A program made the position numbers and the translations under genes. The notes under the pieces are model-generated. The model was not told where the DNA came from and ran no database searches. It saw only the letters and a program-made list of their open reading frames with translations. Positions 36,446 to 47,997 of a DNA stretch of 64,000 nt are shown here, piece by piece. The stretch lies in contig NZ_FRAP01000012.1 in assembly GCF_900142365.1 (NCBI RefSeq), forward strand, positions 124,001 through 188,000. The letters are read 5' to 3'. This stretch comes from Pseudonocardia thermophila. GTDB lineage: Bacteria; Actinomycetota; Actinomycetes; Mycobacteriales; Pseudonocardiaceae. Numbering within the stretch: position 1 is the first letter of the stretch; the number at the start of each line of letters is the position of its first letter.

Positions 36446-36710
36446 GCTGCGCCCGGATCCGCCGCGCCGCCCGTGGGACGTGCCCGACGAGCCCGTGCGG
36501 ATCCCCGAGACCGGCCTCGACACCGACGGCGACGGCGTGGCCGACACGGTCGTGCGCGACGACGGCGCCGATCTGCTGATCATCACCGATCTCGACGCGG
36601 ACGGCGTCGCCGACCAGGTGCTGCGGCTGACCGGCACCGGTGAGGTCCGCATGATCGAACTGCTCGACACCCGGCCGGAAACGACTGGTCCGGCGCTCGA
36701 CCTTGACTAG
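36438..36710 (+). CDS. Small protein with two calcium-loop-like repeats
   Basis: The 90-residue protein contains TGLDTDGDGVADTVV and TDLDADGVADQVL, two DxDxDG-type loops as in dockerin, thrombospondin-3 and EF-hand-like calcium sites. There is no signal peptide or membrane segment. Many actinobacteria encode similar short proteins (DUF6802-like), with no known role. It overlaps the upstream membrane protein gene by 8 bases and lies 11 bases before tldD. Confidence 0.7.
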   Translation: MPELRPDPPRRPWDVPDEPVRIPETGLDTDGDGVADTVVRDDGADLLIITDLDADGVADQVLRLTGTGEVRMIELLDTRPETTGPALDLD

Positions 36711-36721
36711 GGTCGACGGAC

Positions 36722-38227
<1,506 letters not shown>

Positions 38228-38277
38228 TCGGCGTGGGGGGCCCGCGAGCGTTCCGAGCGGAGCGAGGAGAAGACACA

Positions 38278-39663
38278 GTGAGCGTGATGCGCCCGCAGGA
38301 GATCGTCGAGCGCACCCTCGCCGCGGCAGCGAAGCTGGCCGGGTGCGTCGTGCTGGTGCGCGAGTCCAGCGAGGCGAACCTGCGCTGGGCCAACTCCACG
38401 ATGACCACCAACGGGCTGGCCACCTCCGCGAGCGTCACGGTCGTGGCGCTGGTGGACGTCGAGGGCGGCACGGCGGCCGGCACCGTCAGCACCAGCGCGG
38501 CGATCACCGATCCAGCGCAGCTGCAGGAGCTCGTCGCGGCCGCCGAGCAGGCCGCCCGCGGCGCCGGGCCCGCTGAGGACGCGATGCCGCTGGTCGAGCC
38601 GGAGTGCGACGACCCGACGTGGGACGAGCCGGGTGCGGCCACGACGATCGGGGTGTTCGAGAAGCTCGCGGCCGGGCTGCCCGACGCGTTCGCCGGGCCG
38701 CACCGCCACTACGGGTTCGCCACGCACGAGCTGATGACGGTGTGGCTGGGCACGTCGGCGGGTGTGCGGCGGCGCTGGGTGCAGCCGACCGGCTCGATCG
38801 AGCTGAACGTGAAGAAGGCCGACCTGTCGTCGTCGGCGTGGACGGGCGCGTCGACGGCCGACTTCAGCGATGTCGACGTCACCGCGCTCGCCGCTGACGC
38901 CGCGCGGCGGCTCGAGTGGGGTGCGCGGAAGGTGCAGCTGCCCGCTGGGCGCTACGAGACGCTGCTGCCGCCGTCGTCGGTGGCCGACCTGATGGTCTAC
39001 CTGGCCTGGTCCATGGGCGGCCGGTCGGCGCAGGAGGGGCACAGCGCGCTGGCCGGGCCGAACGGGCCGCGGGTCGGGGAGCGGCTCACCGAGCTCCCGC
39101 TGACCCTCTACAGCGATCCCGCCGCACCGGGCATGGAGTACGAGCCGTTCCTGACGGTCGGCCGCTCCGGCGAGGGTGTGTCGGTGTTCGACAACGGCTG
39201 CCCCACCCGCCGCGTCGACTGGATCTCCGGGGGCACGATCGCGGCGCTGCAGTACTCGCGGGCCGAGGCGGCGAAGTTCGGCACCGAGTTCACCCCGGGC
39301 GGGGAGAACCTGCTGTTCGTCGGCGGCTCGTCGGCGTCGATCGAGGACATGGTCGCGCGCACCGAACGCGGCCTGCTGCTGACCTGCCTGTGGTACATCC
39401 GCCCCGTCGACCCGACCACGCTGCTGCTGACCGGCCTCACCCGCGACGGCGTCTACCTCGTCGAGAACGGCGAGGTCACTGCGGAGGTCGAGCACAACTT
39501 CCGGTTCAACTACTCGCCGCTGGACGTGCTGCGCCGCACCACCGAGGTCGGTGCGACCCAGCGCACCCTCCCGCGTGAGTGGAAGGACTGGTTCACCCGG
39601 GCTGCGATGCCGCCGGTGCGGGTGCCGGAGTTCAACATGTCGTCCGTCTCGCTGGGGAGGTAG
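38278..39663 (+). CDS. tldE: TldE/PmbA family partner of TldD
   Basis: The 461-residue protein has the PmbA/TldE fold (CVVLVRESSEANLRWANSTM, GARKVQLPAGRYETLLPPSS, SVFDNGCPTRRVDWISGGTI, GENLLFVGGSSASIEDM) but no HExxxH, as expected for the non-catalytic subunit. The GTG at 38278 follows GAGGAG and is preferred; a GTG at 38224 that overlaps the tldD stop is also in frame. It is cotranscribed with tldD. The following DinB gene starts 3 bases after its stop. Confidence 0.93.
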   Translation: MSVMRPQEIVERTLAAAAKLAGCVVLVRESSEANLRWANSTMTTNGLATSASVTVVALVDVEGGTAAGTVSTSAAITDPAQLQELVAAAEQAARGAGPAEDAMPLVEPECDDPTWDEPGAATTIGVFEKLAAGLPDAFAGPHRHYGFATHELMTVWLGTSAGVRRRWVQPTGSIELNVKKADLSSSAWTGASTADFSDVDVTALAADAARRLEWGARKVQLPAGRYETLLPPSSVADLMVYLAWSMGGRSAQEGHSALAGPNGPRVGERLTELPLTLYSDPAAPGMEYEPFLTVGRSGEGVSVFDNGCPTRRVDWISGGTIAALQYSRAEAAKFGTEFTPGGENLLFVGGSSASIEDMVARTERGLLLTCLWYIRPVDPTTLLLTGLTRDGVYLVENGEVTAEVEHNFRFNYSPLDVLRRTTEVGATQRTLPREWKDWFTRAAMPPVRVPEFNMSSVSLGR

Positions 39664-39665
39664 CC

Positions 39666-40214
39666 GTGGTGGCCGAGGAGCTCGACGAGCGCGGCAGGCC
39701 CGTGCCGCATCCCGCCGCGGACGAGGCCACCACGCTGCTCGGGTTCCTCGACTACCAGCGCGCCACCCTCGCCTGGAAGTGCCGTGGCCTCGACCGGGCC
39801 GGGCTGCAGGCCACGGTCGGCACGTCGACGATCACCCTCGGCGGGCTGCTCAAGCACATGGCCCTGGTCGAGGACGACTGGTTCACCCGGGACCTGCTCG
39901 ACCGCCCCTGGCCGGACCCATGGCCTCAGGTCGACTGGGAGGACGATCCGGACTGGGAGTGGAACTCCGCCGCCGACGATCCACCCGAGCGGCTGTGGGC
40001 GCTGTGGGAACGGGCGGTCGAGCGGTCTCGCGCCGCGGTCGTCGGGGCCATGGCCGAGGGCGGGCTCGACGTGCTGGCGAAGCGGCCGTGGCCCGACGAG
40101 GCGCAGCCGCCGAGCCTGCGCTGGATCCTCGTCCACATGATCGAGGAGTACGCGCGGCACAACGGGCACGCGGACCTGATCCGGGAGAGCGTGGACGGGC
40201 TCACCGGCGAGTGA
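39666..40214 (+). CDS. DinB/DUF664 family protein
   Basis: The 182-residue helical-bundle protein has LGGLLKHMALVEDDWFTRDL and LVHMIEEYARHNGHADLIRE. Its histidines are placed like the three metal-binding histidines of DinB-like enzymes, a group that includes mycothiol- and bacillithiol-dependent transferases. In an ino1-bearing actinobacterium a mycothiol link is plausible but unproven. Two GTG codons in a row (39666, 39669) start the frame. It follows tldE directly, and its 3' end overlaps the convergent lipoprotein gene by 14 bases. Confidence 0.85.
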   Translation: MVAEELDERGRPVPHPAADEATTLLGFLDYQRATLAWKCRGLDRAGLQATVGTSTITLGGLLKHMALVEDDWFTRDLLDRPWPDPWPQVDWEDDPDWEWNSAADDPPERLWALWERAVERSRAAVVGAMAEGGLDVLAKRPWPDEAQPPSLRWILVHMIEEYARHNGHADLIRESVDGLTGE

Positions 40215-40752
40215 GGTTCTCGACCACCATCTGGGCGGCTTCCAGGGCGCGCCGGCAGGCCTGGTCGTGGGTCATGGGGCGGGCGCCGTGGTAGCCGTAG
40301 TTGACCTGCAGGATCTGGCCGGGCCTCACGCTCAGGACGATGGAGCAGCTCCGCTCGAAGTTCTGCAGGCGTCCGCGGGCGTTCACCGCGGTGAACGGTC
40401 CCACCCTGAACGGCTCGCCTACGGTGTCGATCGACTCGATGCCGATGAGATCGGTCGCGTCAACGTAGAAGGTCTCCCGCGGCTCGAATTCGTAGTGAGC
40501 CCAGATGCAGGAGCGCGTTCCTTCGGACGACGTGCCTGGACGAGGGCTCCCGACGCCGAGCTGTCCTGCCTGGGCCTGCGTCAGGGCACTGCACGGATCG
40601 AACTCATCCATGTCGAGTTCCGCAGCGAGGACCGGTTGCGGCTCGACGGGCGTTGCGCCTGTGGGCTCTGCGGCTCGTCCGGCTTCTGCGCACGCCGCGA
40701 CCCCGGTCACGCAGGTCAGCGTCGCGAACAGGACAGCGAGCCACCTCACCAC
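40201..40752 (-). CDS. DUF3558 lipoprotein
   Basis: The 182-184-residue precursor has a short signal (RWLAVLFATLTCVTGVAAC) whose final Cys would be lipidated. It is followed by FDPCSALTQAQAGQLGV, the DUF3558 signature, and two further Cys (TRSCIWAHYEF, ERSCSIVLSV). It would be anchored on the outer face of the membrane. The function is unknown. The start overlaps the stop of the upstream gene (GTG 40749 or 40752), so the two are coupled. Such lipoproteins are often encoded with ESX-like secreted proteins in Pseudonocardiaceae. Confidence 0.85.
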   Translation of the reverse strand: MVRWLAVLFATLTCVTGVAACAEAGRAAEPTGATPVEPQPVLAAELDMDEFDPCSALTQAQAGQLGVGSPRPGTSSEGTRSCIWAHYEFEPRETFYVDATDLIGIESIDTVGEPFRVGPFTAVNARGRLQNFERSCSIVLSVRPGQILQVNYGYHGARPMTHDQACRRALEAAQMVVENLTRR

Positions 40753-41174
40753 GGCAGCAGGTCGCGCAGGGTCGCGCTCATGCGCGCGACCGCGGCCCGG
40801 GTCGCCGTCGGCGTCATCTCGACGATCGAGTCCTCCGTGTAGCCGTAGGCCTCCGCCGCCTTCGCCAGGTTGTCGGCGATCACGAGCAGCTCGTCCGCGT
40901 ACTTCTGGCAGGCCTCGAGGAGCAGAGCGGCGCGCTGCGGGAAGGCCACGGCGGCGTCGAACGACACCGGGTCCCGCCCGTAGGGCTCTGACTGCTGCCT
41001 CCAGTCCATGCGTTCACGTTCGAGCACCGTCGTCAGCTCTTGGTACTCCTCCAGCACGGCCCTGCGTACGTAGAGAACGTTGTTCCGGTCCACTGTGATC
41101 CCGGCCGCATCGGCGTGCGCCCGGGCCGCGCTGGCGTCGACGATGCCCCGGTCGTCCCCCTCGTACAGGCCCAT
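40746..41174 (-). CDS. Helical protein, ESX-like partner of the DUF3558 lipoprotein
   Basis: The 142-residue protein is almost entirely helical (ARAHADAAGITVDRNNVLYV, AVLEEYQELTTVLERERMDW, RAALLLEACQKYADELLVIA) and ends TLRDLLPW. It resembles the WXG100/PE-like helical hairpins of type VII secretion but lacks a clear WxG. The ATG is 7 bases after TACGCT-like -10 sequence (plus-strand 41182-41187). Coupling with DUF3558 is seen elsewhere in the family. The type VII link is an inference. Confidence 0.6.
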   Translation of the reverse strand: MGLYEGDDRGIVDASAARAHADAAGITVDRNNVLYVRRAVLEEYQELTTVLERERMDWRQQSEPYGRDPVSFDAAVAFPQRAALLLEACQKYADELLVIADNLAKAAEAYGYTEDSIVEMTPTATRAAVARMSATLRDLLPW

Positions 41175-41427
41175 GCGGGGCAGCGTAGGGGGCGGAACGG
41201 TCCAGGGTGGGCAGATCGGGGGAACGGATCGGACGCCGTGGGTCACCGGCGGATCGGTGAGCGGTCCCCGATCGAGTGGGCACGTGCACTGCGCACGGGG
41301 ACGGCCACTCGCCGTGATCGGATCGGCCACCCGGCGCAGCGCGGCGTGGCGATCCGCCCCTTCGCCCGCAGGATGCCGTTCACTGTTCAGAAGCCCGGGA
41401 GGTCGGGCGGGAAGAGAGGGGCATCGC

Positions 41428-41721
41428 GTGTCCTACGAGGTGGTCACGGCCTACACCCTGCTCATCGGCGACGCCGACGGGCCGGTCGTGTCGGTCCACC
41501 AGACGGCGGAGGACGCCTGGCGGACCCTCGACCGCGAGGTCCGCGCGCGCTGCTGGATGCGGCCGCGGCCGCGCCGGCGCACCGATCCCGAGGCCGTCAC
41601 GCGGCTGGCCAACGCGTGGCGGGCAGGCGATCCCGAGACCCGTTACTGGAACGTCACCGCGCACCGGCTGCCGATCCCGCTGCCGGAGATCGCCCGCGTC
41701 CCGTACAACAAGGCGTCCTGA
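41428..41721 (+). CDS. Short protein of unknown function
   Basis: The 97-residue product SYEVVTAYTLLIGDADGPVV to LPEIARVPYNKAS has an alternating strand-helix pattern and a basic middle (RCWMRPRPRRRTD). No motif is recognised. The GTG has GAAGAGAGGGG upstream, a plausible ribosome-binding site. It ends one base before the convergent TetR gene. The preceding 250 bases (41175-41427) hold no gene. Confidence 0.6.
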   Translation: MSYEVVTAYTLLIGDADGPVVSVHQTAEDAWRTLDREVRARCWMRPRPRRRTDPEAVTRLANAWRAGDPETRYWNVTAHRLPIPLPEIARVPYNKAS

Positions 41722-41722
41722 C

Positions 41723-42259
41723 TCAATCCTGGTCGGCGATCTCGCGCATCCGCTGAAGCAGCTGCTCGACCGTGATGCCGGGCGGTAGCGGGGTGCCCGC
41801 CAGCGTGCGCAGGTAGAGCCCGTCGCCGATGAGCTGGGCGAGCAGGGCCAGCACGGGGTCTCCGAGGTCGTCGCACAGCGCCGCGTAGCCGTCGGCGTCC
41901 ACCTCCGCGAGCGCGGCCCGGGCCGCTCGGCCCGTGGGTGAGTCGTCGGCCAGCCGCAGCGCCGCCAGGTAGCTGCGGGCGAGGCTGCGCGAGGCGAAAC
42001 CGGGCGCCGACGTGCGCACGTAGTACTGAACCGATCCCTCAGGCGCCGAGCGGATCGCGTCGGCGTCGGCCTTGCTGCGCTCCCGCAGGCGCTGCAGCAC
42101 CCCCTCGGTCAGCGCGTCCTTCGACGCGAAGTGGTAGAGCAGTCCGCCCTTCGACACGTTCGCGGCGGCCGCCACCGCGTCGAGCGTGACGGCCCCGACG
42201 CCCTTCTCGATCAGCAGCGTCTCGTACGCGTCGAGCACACGGTCCCGGGCACCGGTCAC
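41723..42259 (-). CDS. TetR family repressor of the adjacent MFS exporter
   Basis: The 178-residue protein has the TetR helix-turn-helix (VTLDAVAAAANVSKGGLLYHF) followed by KDALTEGVLQRL and a ligand-binding helical domain. It diverges from an MFS drug exporter, with a perfect palindrome between them, so it very likely represses both. TAGACT (plus-strand 42266-42271) lies 6 bases before the GTG. The ligand is unknown; exporters of this type usually remove quaternary ammonium compounds or dyes. Confidence 0.9.
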   Translation of the reverse strand: MTGARDRVLDAYETLLIEKGVGAVTLDAVAAAANVSKGGLLYHFASKDALTEGVLQRLRERSKADADAIRSAPEGSVQYYVRTSAPGFASRSLARSYLAALRLADDSPTGRAARAALAEVDADGYAALCDDLGDPVLALLAQLIGDGLYLRTLAGTPLPPGITVEQLLQRMREIADQD

Positions 42260-42301
42260 CCGCGCAGTCTAGGTCGGTGATGGGAATAACCCAGTGGTCT
42301 A

Positions 42302-42321
42302 TACCGTCTGGACGGTACAGT
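42302..42321. promoter_or_regulatory. TetR operator and MFS promoter -10
   Basis: TACCGTC-TG-GACGGTA (42302-42317) is a perfect palindrome between the divergent TetR and MFS genes. TACAGT (42316-42321) overlaps its right end and is a likely -10 element of the exporter gene. Confidence 0.75.
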
Positions 42322-42358
42322 CGATCAGGAACGCGCTACCGACCGAGGAACGTCCACG

Positions 42359-43876
42359 ATGTCCGCCACGCTGCCCGCAGTCCGCCCCGTCACCGGCCCG
42401 GCCGTCACCGCCGGGCTGCGCGCGTGGACCGGGCTCGCGGTCCTGGTGCTGCCCACGCTGCTGGTCGCCATCGACTCCACGGTGCTGTCGATCGCGCTGC
42501 CCGCGATCGGCGCGGCGCTGGCGCCGTCGGCGACCGAGCTGCTGTGGATCGTCGACGTCTACCCTCTGGTGCTGGCCGGGTTGCTGGTGACGATGGGCAC
42601 GCTCGGCGACCGGATCGGTCGCCGCCGGCTGCTCATGATCGGCTCGGCCGGGTTCGGCGCCGTCTCGGCGCTGGCCGCGTTCGCCGCGTCCGGCTGGCAG
42701 TTGCTGGCCGCGCGGGTACTCCTCGGCTTCTTCGGCTCGATGCTCATGCCGGCGACCCTCGCGCTCCTGCGCGGTCTGTTCGTCGACCCGGTCAAGCGCC
42801 GCCTCGCCGTGGCGATCTGGGCGTCCGGGTTCGCGGCGGGCGCGGCGGCCGGGCCGCTGCTGGGCGGTGCGCTGCTGGAGCACTTCTGGTGGGGCTCGGT
42901 GTTCCTGGTGAACGCGCCGGTGATGGTCGGCCTGCTGGTGGCGCTGCCGCTGGTGGTGCCTGAGTCCCGCAATCCCGCCGCCGGCCGGCTGGACCTGCCC
43001 GGCGTGGCGCTGTCGCTGCTGGCGATGACCCCGATCGTGCTCGCGATCAAGATGGTGGCGCACGACGGTCCGACGCCCGCAGCGGGTGCTGCGCTCGCCG
43101 TCGGTTCGACCGCGGCGGTCGCCTTCGTGCACCGGGCGCGGACCCGGCTCGCCGCGGGGGAGGAGCCGCTGCTCGACGTGACGCTGTTCCGCTCCCCGGT
43201 GCTGCGGCTGTCCGCCCTCGCGAACGCGACCACGATGTTCGGCTACACCGGGCTGCTGTTCTTCTCCGCGCAGTACCTCACGCTGGTCGTCGGGCTCTCG
43301 CCGGTGGAGACGGGTGTGGTGCTGCTGCCCGGGTTCGTCGTGACGATGGTCGCCGGGATCGTGGCGAGCGCGCTCGGCCGCCGCTACCGCATCGGCGTGC
43401 TCGTGCCGGCCGGGATCCTCACCGCGGCCACCGGGCTGGCCGTCGCCACGCTGCTGAGCGGCGATTCGATCGGCCTGATGGTCATCTCGTCGGTGCTGCT
43501 CGGCGCGGGTATCGGGCTGTCGGAGACGATCACCAACGACGCCATCCTCGCCGCCGCCCCGCCTGCTCGGGCCGGTTCGGCGTCGGCCGTGTCCGAGACC
43601 GCGTACGAGATCGGCGCGGTGCTGGGGACGGCGGTGCTGGGCAGCGTGCTCTCAGCCGTCTACACCTCGTCGGTCGCCGCGTCGGACGGACCCGCCCACG
43701 AGACCCTCGGCGGCGCCGTCGCGGAGGCCGCGCGGATGTCCGCGCAGGCGGGTTCGGCCCTGCTCGACTCGGCTCGCGCCGCGTTCCTCGCCGGCACGTC
43801 GGCCGCGGCGGCGGTGGGCGCCGCCGTGCTGGTCGCGGTCGCGGCGCTCGTCGCGGTGGGGCTGCGCGAGCACTGA
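42359..43876 (+). CDS. MFS drug exporter, DHA2 (EmrB/QacA/SmvA-like)
   Basis: The 505-residue protein has 14 helices. LGDRIGRRRLLMIGS is the loop 2-3 signature, the helix 1 acid lies in LVAIDSTVLSIALPAIG, and the motif C-like ASGFAAGAAAGPLLGGALLE is present. These place it with 14-helix proton/drug antiporters such as QacA and SmvA. The ATG has GAGGAACGTCC upstream. Control by the divergent TetR through the palindrome is likely. The substrate is inferred only by class. Confidence 0.9.
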   Translation: MSATLPAVRPVTGPAVTAGLRAWTGLAVLVLPTLLVAIDSTVLSIALPAIGAALAPSATELLWIVDVYPLVLAGLLVTMGTLGDRIGRRRLLMIGSAGFGAVSALAAFAASGWQLLAARVLLGFFGSMLMPATLALLRGLFVDPVKRRLAVAIWASGFAAGAAAGPLLGGALLEHFWWGSVFLVNAPVMVGLLVALPLVVPESRNPAAGRLDLPGVALSLLAMTPIVLAIKMVAHDGPTPAAGAALAVGSTAAVAFVHRARTRLAAGEEPLLDVTLFRSPVLRLSALANATTMFGYTGLLFFSAQYLTLVVGLSPVETGVVLLPGFVVTMVAGIVASALGRRYRIGVLVPAGILTAATGLAVATLLSGDSIGLMVISSVLLGAGIGLSETITNDAILAAAPPARAGSASAVSETAYEIGAVLGTAVLGSVLSAVYTSSVAASDGPAHETLGGAVAEAARMSAQAGSALLDSARAAFLAGTSAAAAVGAAVLVAVAALVAVGLREH

Positions 43877-43923
43877 TCCGTGCCAGGATCCCGGCTCACG
43901 CGGGACGACTTCACCGGCCCGCC

Positions 43924-44203
43924 TGATCCGACTGACGCTGCGGGCCACGGGCCGCAACACCGCGGGCATCGAGGTACCGACGAGGTCCGCTCGGCGGGAG
44001 CCGCAGGCCGCCGGTGACGGCCACCGCGAACGGCTACCGGTGGCGCAGCTCGATCGCGCGGATGGGGGCCGCGCCGGTAGCGGTGCGGAGTTCGAGCTCC
44101 TGGCGTACTCGAACGAGCGCCGGCTCGTCATGGCGATCGAGGACGCCAAGACGGCCGCCACCGTGAGCGGCGGATCGCGAAGATCGTCGCGGGCCTCGAC
44201 TAG
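43924..44203 (+). pseudogene. Decayed DUF1905/YdeI-type protein
   Basis: Fragments in order are LRATGRNTAGIEVPDEV (about 43938-43988), then VTATANGYRWRSSIARMG in another frame (about 44013-44068), then after a gap ELLAYSNERRLVMAIEDAKT (about 44094-44155) and finally ERRIAKIVAGLD ending at TAG 44201-44203 after one more shift. Together they match a DUF1905 domain with a C-terminal bacteriocin-protection (YdeI/OmpD-associated) tail. The middle, about 60 residues, is deleted. The multiple lesions mean no product. Confidence 0.75.
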
Positions 44204-44619
44204 ACCCCGCTCGAGCGGCCCTTGTCCCGGTGGATGCGGTCGTACTCGCGCTCGGCCAGCCGCTCGGTGACGTTCTCGTGGATCTCGGCGGCGCGCCGGG
44301 CAGCGCGGACCCGCAGCAGCACGAGCATCGAGATGCCGTACGCGACGCCGAGGGTCAGCAGCACCACCCCGAGCTTGACGATGAACGTCTGCACGCTGTT
44401 GCCGGTGTCGACGCGCATCGCCGAGATGATCGCCAGCACGCCCAGCGTGATCAGTAGGAAGAGCACGAACAGCAGGAGGTTCAGCGACCGGGTGACCTTC
44501 CGGTCGTGGAACACCTCCAGCAGGAACGGCTCACCGGCCCGCATCAGCACGATGCCGACGGCCACCGTCAGCACGACGGAGATGAACACGAGCGTGAGGT
44601 ACTGCGCGGTGTCGGTCAT
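44200..44619 (-). CDS. Three-helix membrane protein, unknown function
   Basis: The 139-residue protein has helices at about residues 8-25 (LTLVFISVVLTVAVGIVLM), 47-67 (LNLLLFVLFLLITLGVLAII) and 80-102 (FIVKLGVVLLTLGVAYGISM). A charged cytosolic tail follows (RRAAEIHENVTERLAEREYD). No family motif is recognised. The ATG has GGGAGA in front. It lies 90 bases downstream of the purA stop, on the same strand, and its stop overlaps the YdeI remnant. Confidence 0.75.
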   Translation of the reverse strand: MTDTAQYLTLVFISVVLTVAVGIVLMRAGEPFLLEVFHDRKVTRSLNLLLFVLFLLITLGVLAIISAMRVDTGNSVQTFIVKLGVVLLTLGVAYGISMLVLLRVRAARRAAEIHENVTERLAEREYDRIHRDKGRSSGV

Positions 44620-44710
44620 CGAGTCTCCCGCCGCCGGACCGGTGCACCGAGCGTACGTGGCGTGACCCGTTCGAGCGAACCGTGAGCCGTGGGCGTGGAG
44701 ATTCCGAGCC

Positions 44711-46767
<2,057 letters not shown>

Positions 46768-46802
46768 GGCCGTGTTCTCGGCGATGCGACGAGAAGTGGT
46801 GC

Positions 46803-47033
46803 GCGAGTCCCGCGTCCGGTCCGGCGAGTCGTGCGTGCCACCCTGCGAGTCTCGCGATCAGTACGGCGAGTCCTGCGTCCGGGCACACGAGGTGCGCGTT
46901 CGGTCAGGACAACCGGACCCGCAGCTCGAGGCCCGGCGCGGAGGACCTCGGTCCCGACGCAGCATTCGCCGGACCGGACGCGCGACTCGCCCGGGGGATC
47001 GCGCGACTCGCCCGGCCGGAACGCGCGACTCGC
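46803..47033. repeat. Head-to-head arrays of 21-bp GCGAGTC repeats
   Basis: Four direct copies begin GCGAGTC at 46803, 46824, 46845 and 46866 (exact 21-bp step), with a diverged fifth at 46887. About 75 bases on, four copies run in the opposite orientation, with GCGAGTC/GCGAAT beginning at plus-strand 47033, 47011, 46990 and 46969. The first direct unit (46803-46823) and the inverted unit 46970-46990 match at 20 of 21 bases, so the DNA could form a large cruciform or the RNA a long hairpin. It fills the gap between two convergent genes. Confidence 0.8.
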
Positions 47034-47048
47034 CCGGCCGGCCTCGCC

Positions 47049-47711
47049 TCACGCCGCGGGGCGCTCGTGGTAGCGGTCCACGTACTCCTGGTGCGATAGC
47101 TGCGCGATCGCGTCCATGATCTCGTCGGTGACCGCCCGGCGGATCACGTTGGACGCCTCCAGGCCGTCGTAGCGGGAGAAGTCCAGCGGCTCCCCGAACG
47201 TGACCGTGACCGGGCGCAGCCGCGGGATCAGCGCGCCCTTCGGCAGCACCTCGTCCGTGCCGTGCAGCGCCACCGGCACCACCGGCGCCCCGCTGCGCAG
47301 CGCCAGCGTCGCAACGCCCGTGTGCCCCCGGTGCAGCCGTCCGTCCAGCGACCGGGTCCCCTCCGGGTAGATCGCGAACACCCGGCCCTCCTGCAGCACC
47401 TCCATAGCGGCGGCGATCGCGGCGAGTCCCGCCTTGGCGTTGGCCCGGTCGACCGGGATGTAGCCGAGCGCCCGCAGGAACGCCGCGAGGGCGCGCCCCT
47501 TCAGCCCGGTGCCGGTGAAGTACTCGGCCTTGCCGAGGAACGCGACCGGGCGGGTCGCCGTGAGCGCGATGGCTGCGGTGTCGATCGCGGAGAGGTGGTT
47601 CGCGGCGAGGATGACCGGGCCGGTCTTCGGGATCCGCTCCGCACCGTTGACGACGGGGCGGTAGATCAGGCGGACGAGCGGAGCGAGCAACCAACGGACG
47701 ATCAGCTGCAC
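47049..47711 (-). CDS. 1-acyl-sn-glycerol-3-phosphate acyltransferase family
   Basis: The 220-residue protein has the PlsC motifs NHLSAID (NHx4D), YIPVDRANAKAG, YPEGTRSLDG and VVPVALHGTDEVLP in order. It starts with a membrane-associated helix (RWLLAPLVRLIYRPVV). It transfers an acyl chain to lysophosphatidate or a related acceptor at the membrane. The GTG at 47711 has TAGCGT 9 bases upstream. Several PlsC paralogues are usual in actinobacteria, so the exact acceptor is uncertain. Confidence 0.9.
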   Translation of the reverse strand: MQLIVRWLLAPLVRLIYRPVVNGAERIPKTGPVILAANHLSAIDTAAIALTATRPVAFLGKAEYFTGTGLKGRALAAFLRALGYIPVDRANAKAGLAAIAAAMEVLQEGRVFAIYPEGTRSLDGRLHRGHTGVATLALRSGAPVVPVALHGTDEVLPKGALIPRLRPVTVTFGEPLDFSRYDGLEASNVIRRAVTDEIMDAIAQLSHQEYVDRYHERPAA

Positions 47712-47778
47712 AGTTGAGCAACGCTAGCTCAGCGTGAACGAGTTCCTCAACGGCGCCTCCCCGCCGTACCGTGCCGGC

Positions 47779-47997
47779 GTGCGCCTCCCGTACCGCCCGC
47801 GGCGGTCGCTCCCGCCGGAGACGGCCGAGTTCCTCGAGCGCCTGCGCCCGCGCGACCGCGGTGACCTGCTCGACGAGCTGCGCCGGTGGTGCTCGCCGGG
47901 GACGCGCCACCTGGTCTCGCCCTGCCCGTTGACGAGGTCGCCGCCTTGTTCGGGGGCAGCGTGATCCCGGTCAGGGAGGCGCTGAAGACGCTGCGGC
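47779..47997 (+). pseudogene. Broken GntR-type regulator, N-terminal part
   Basis: TACCGT (47767-47772) lies 6 bases before the GTG at 47779. The frame reads RLPYRPRRSLPPETAEFLER to LLDELRRW, then continues one frame away as VLAGDAPPGLALPVDEVAAL and IPVREALKTL, a GntR winged-helix start. One missing G near 47890 causes the shift. After LKTL the regulator stops being recognisable and the sequence runs into a transporter fragment. A deletion has removed the rest of the regulator and the beginning of the next gene. Confidence 0.7.

Noticed and set aside
46803..47033. CRISPR array
   Set aside because: Units are 21 bases in total, diverge throughout, occur in both orientations and have no constant repeat with variable spacers; no cas gene is near.
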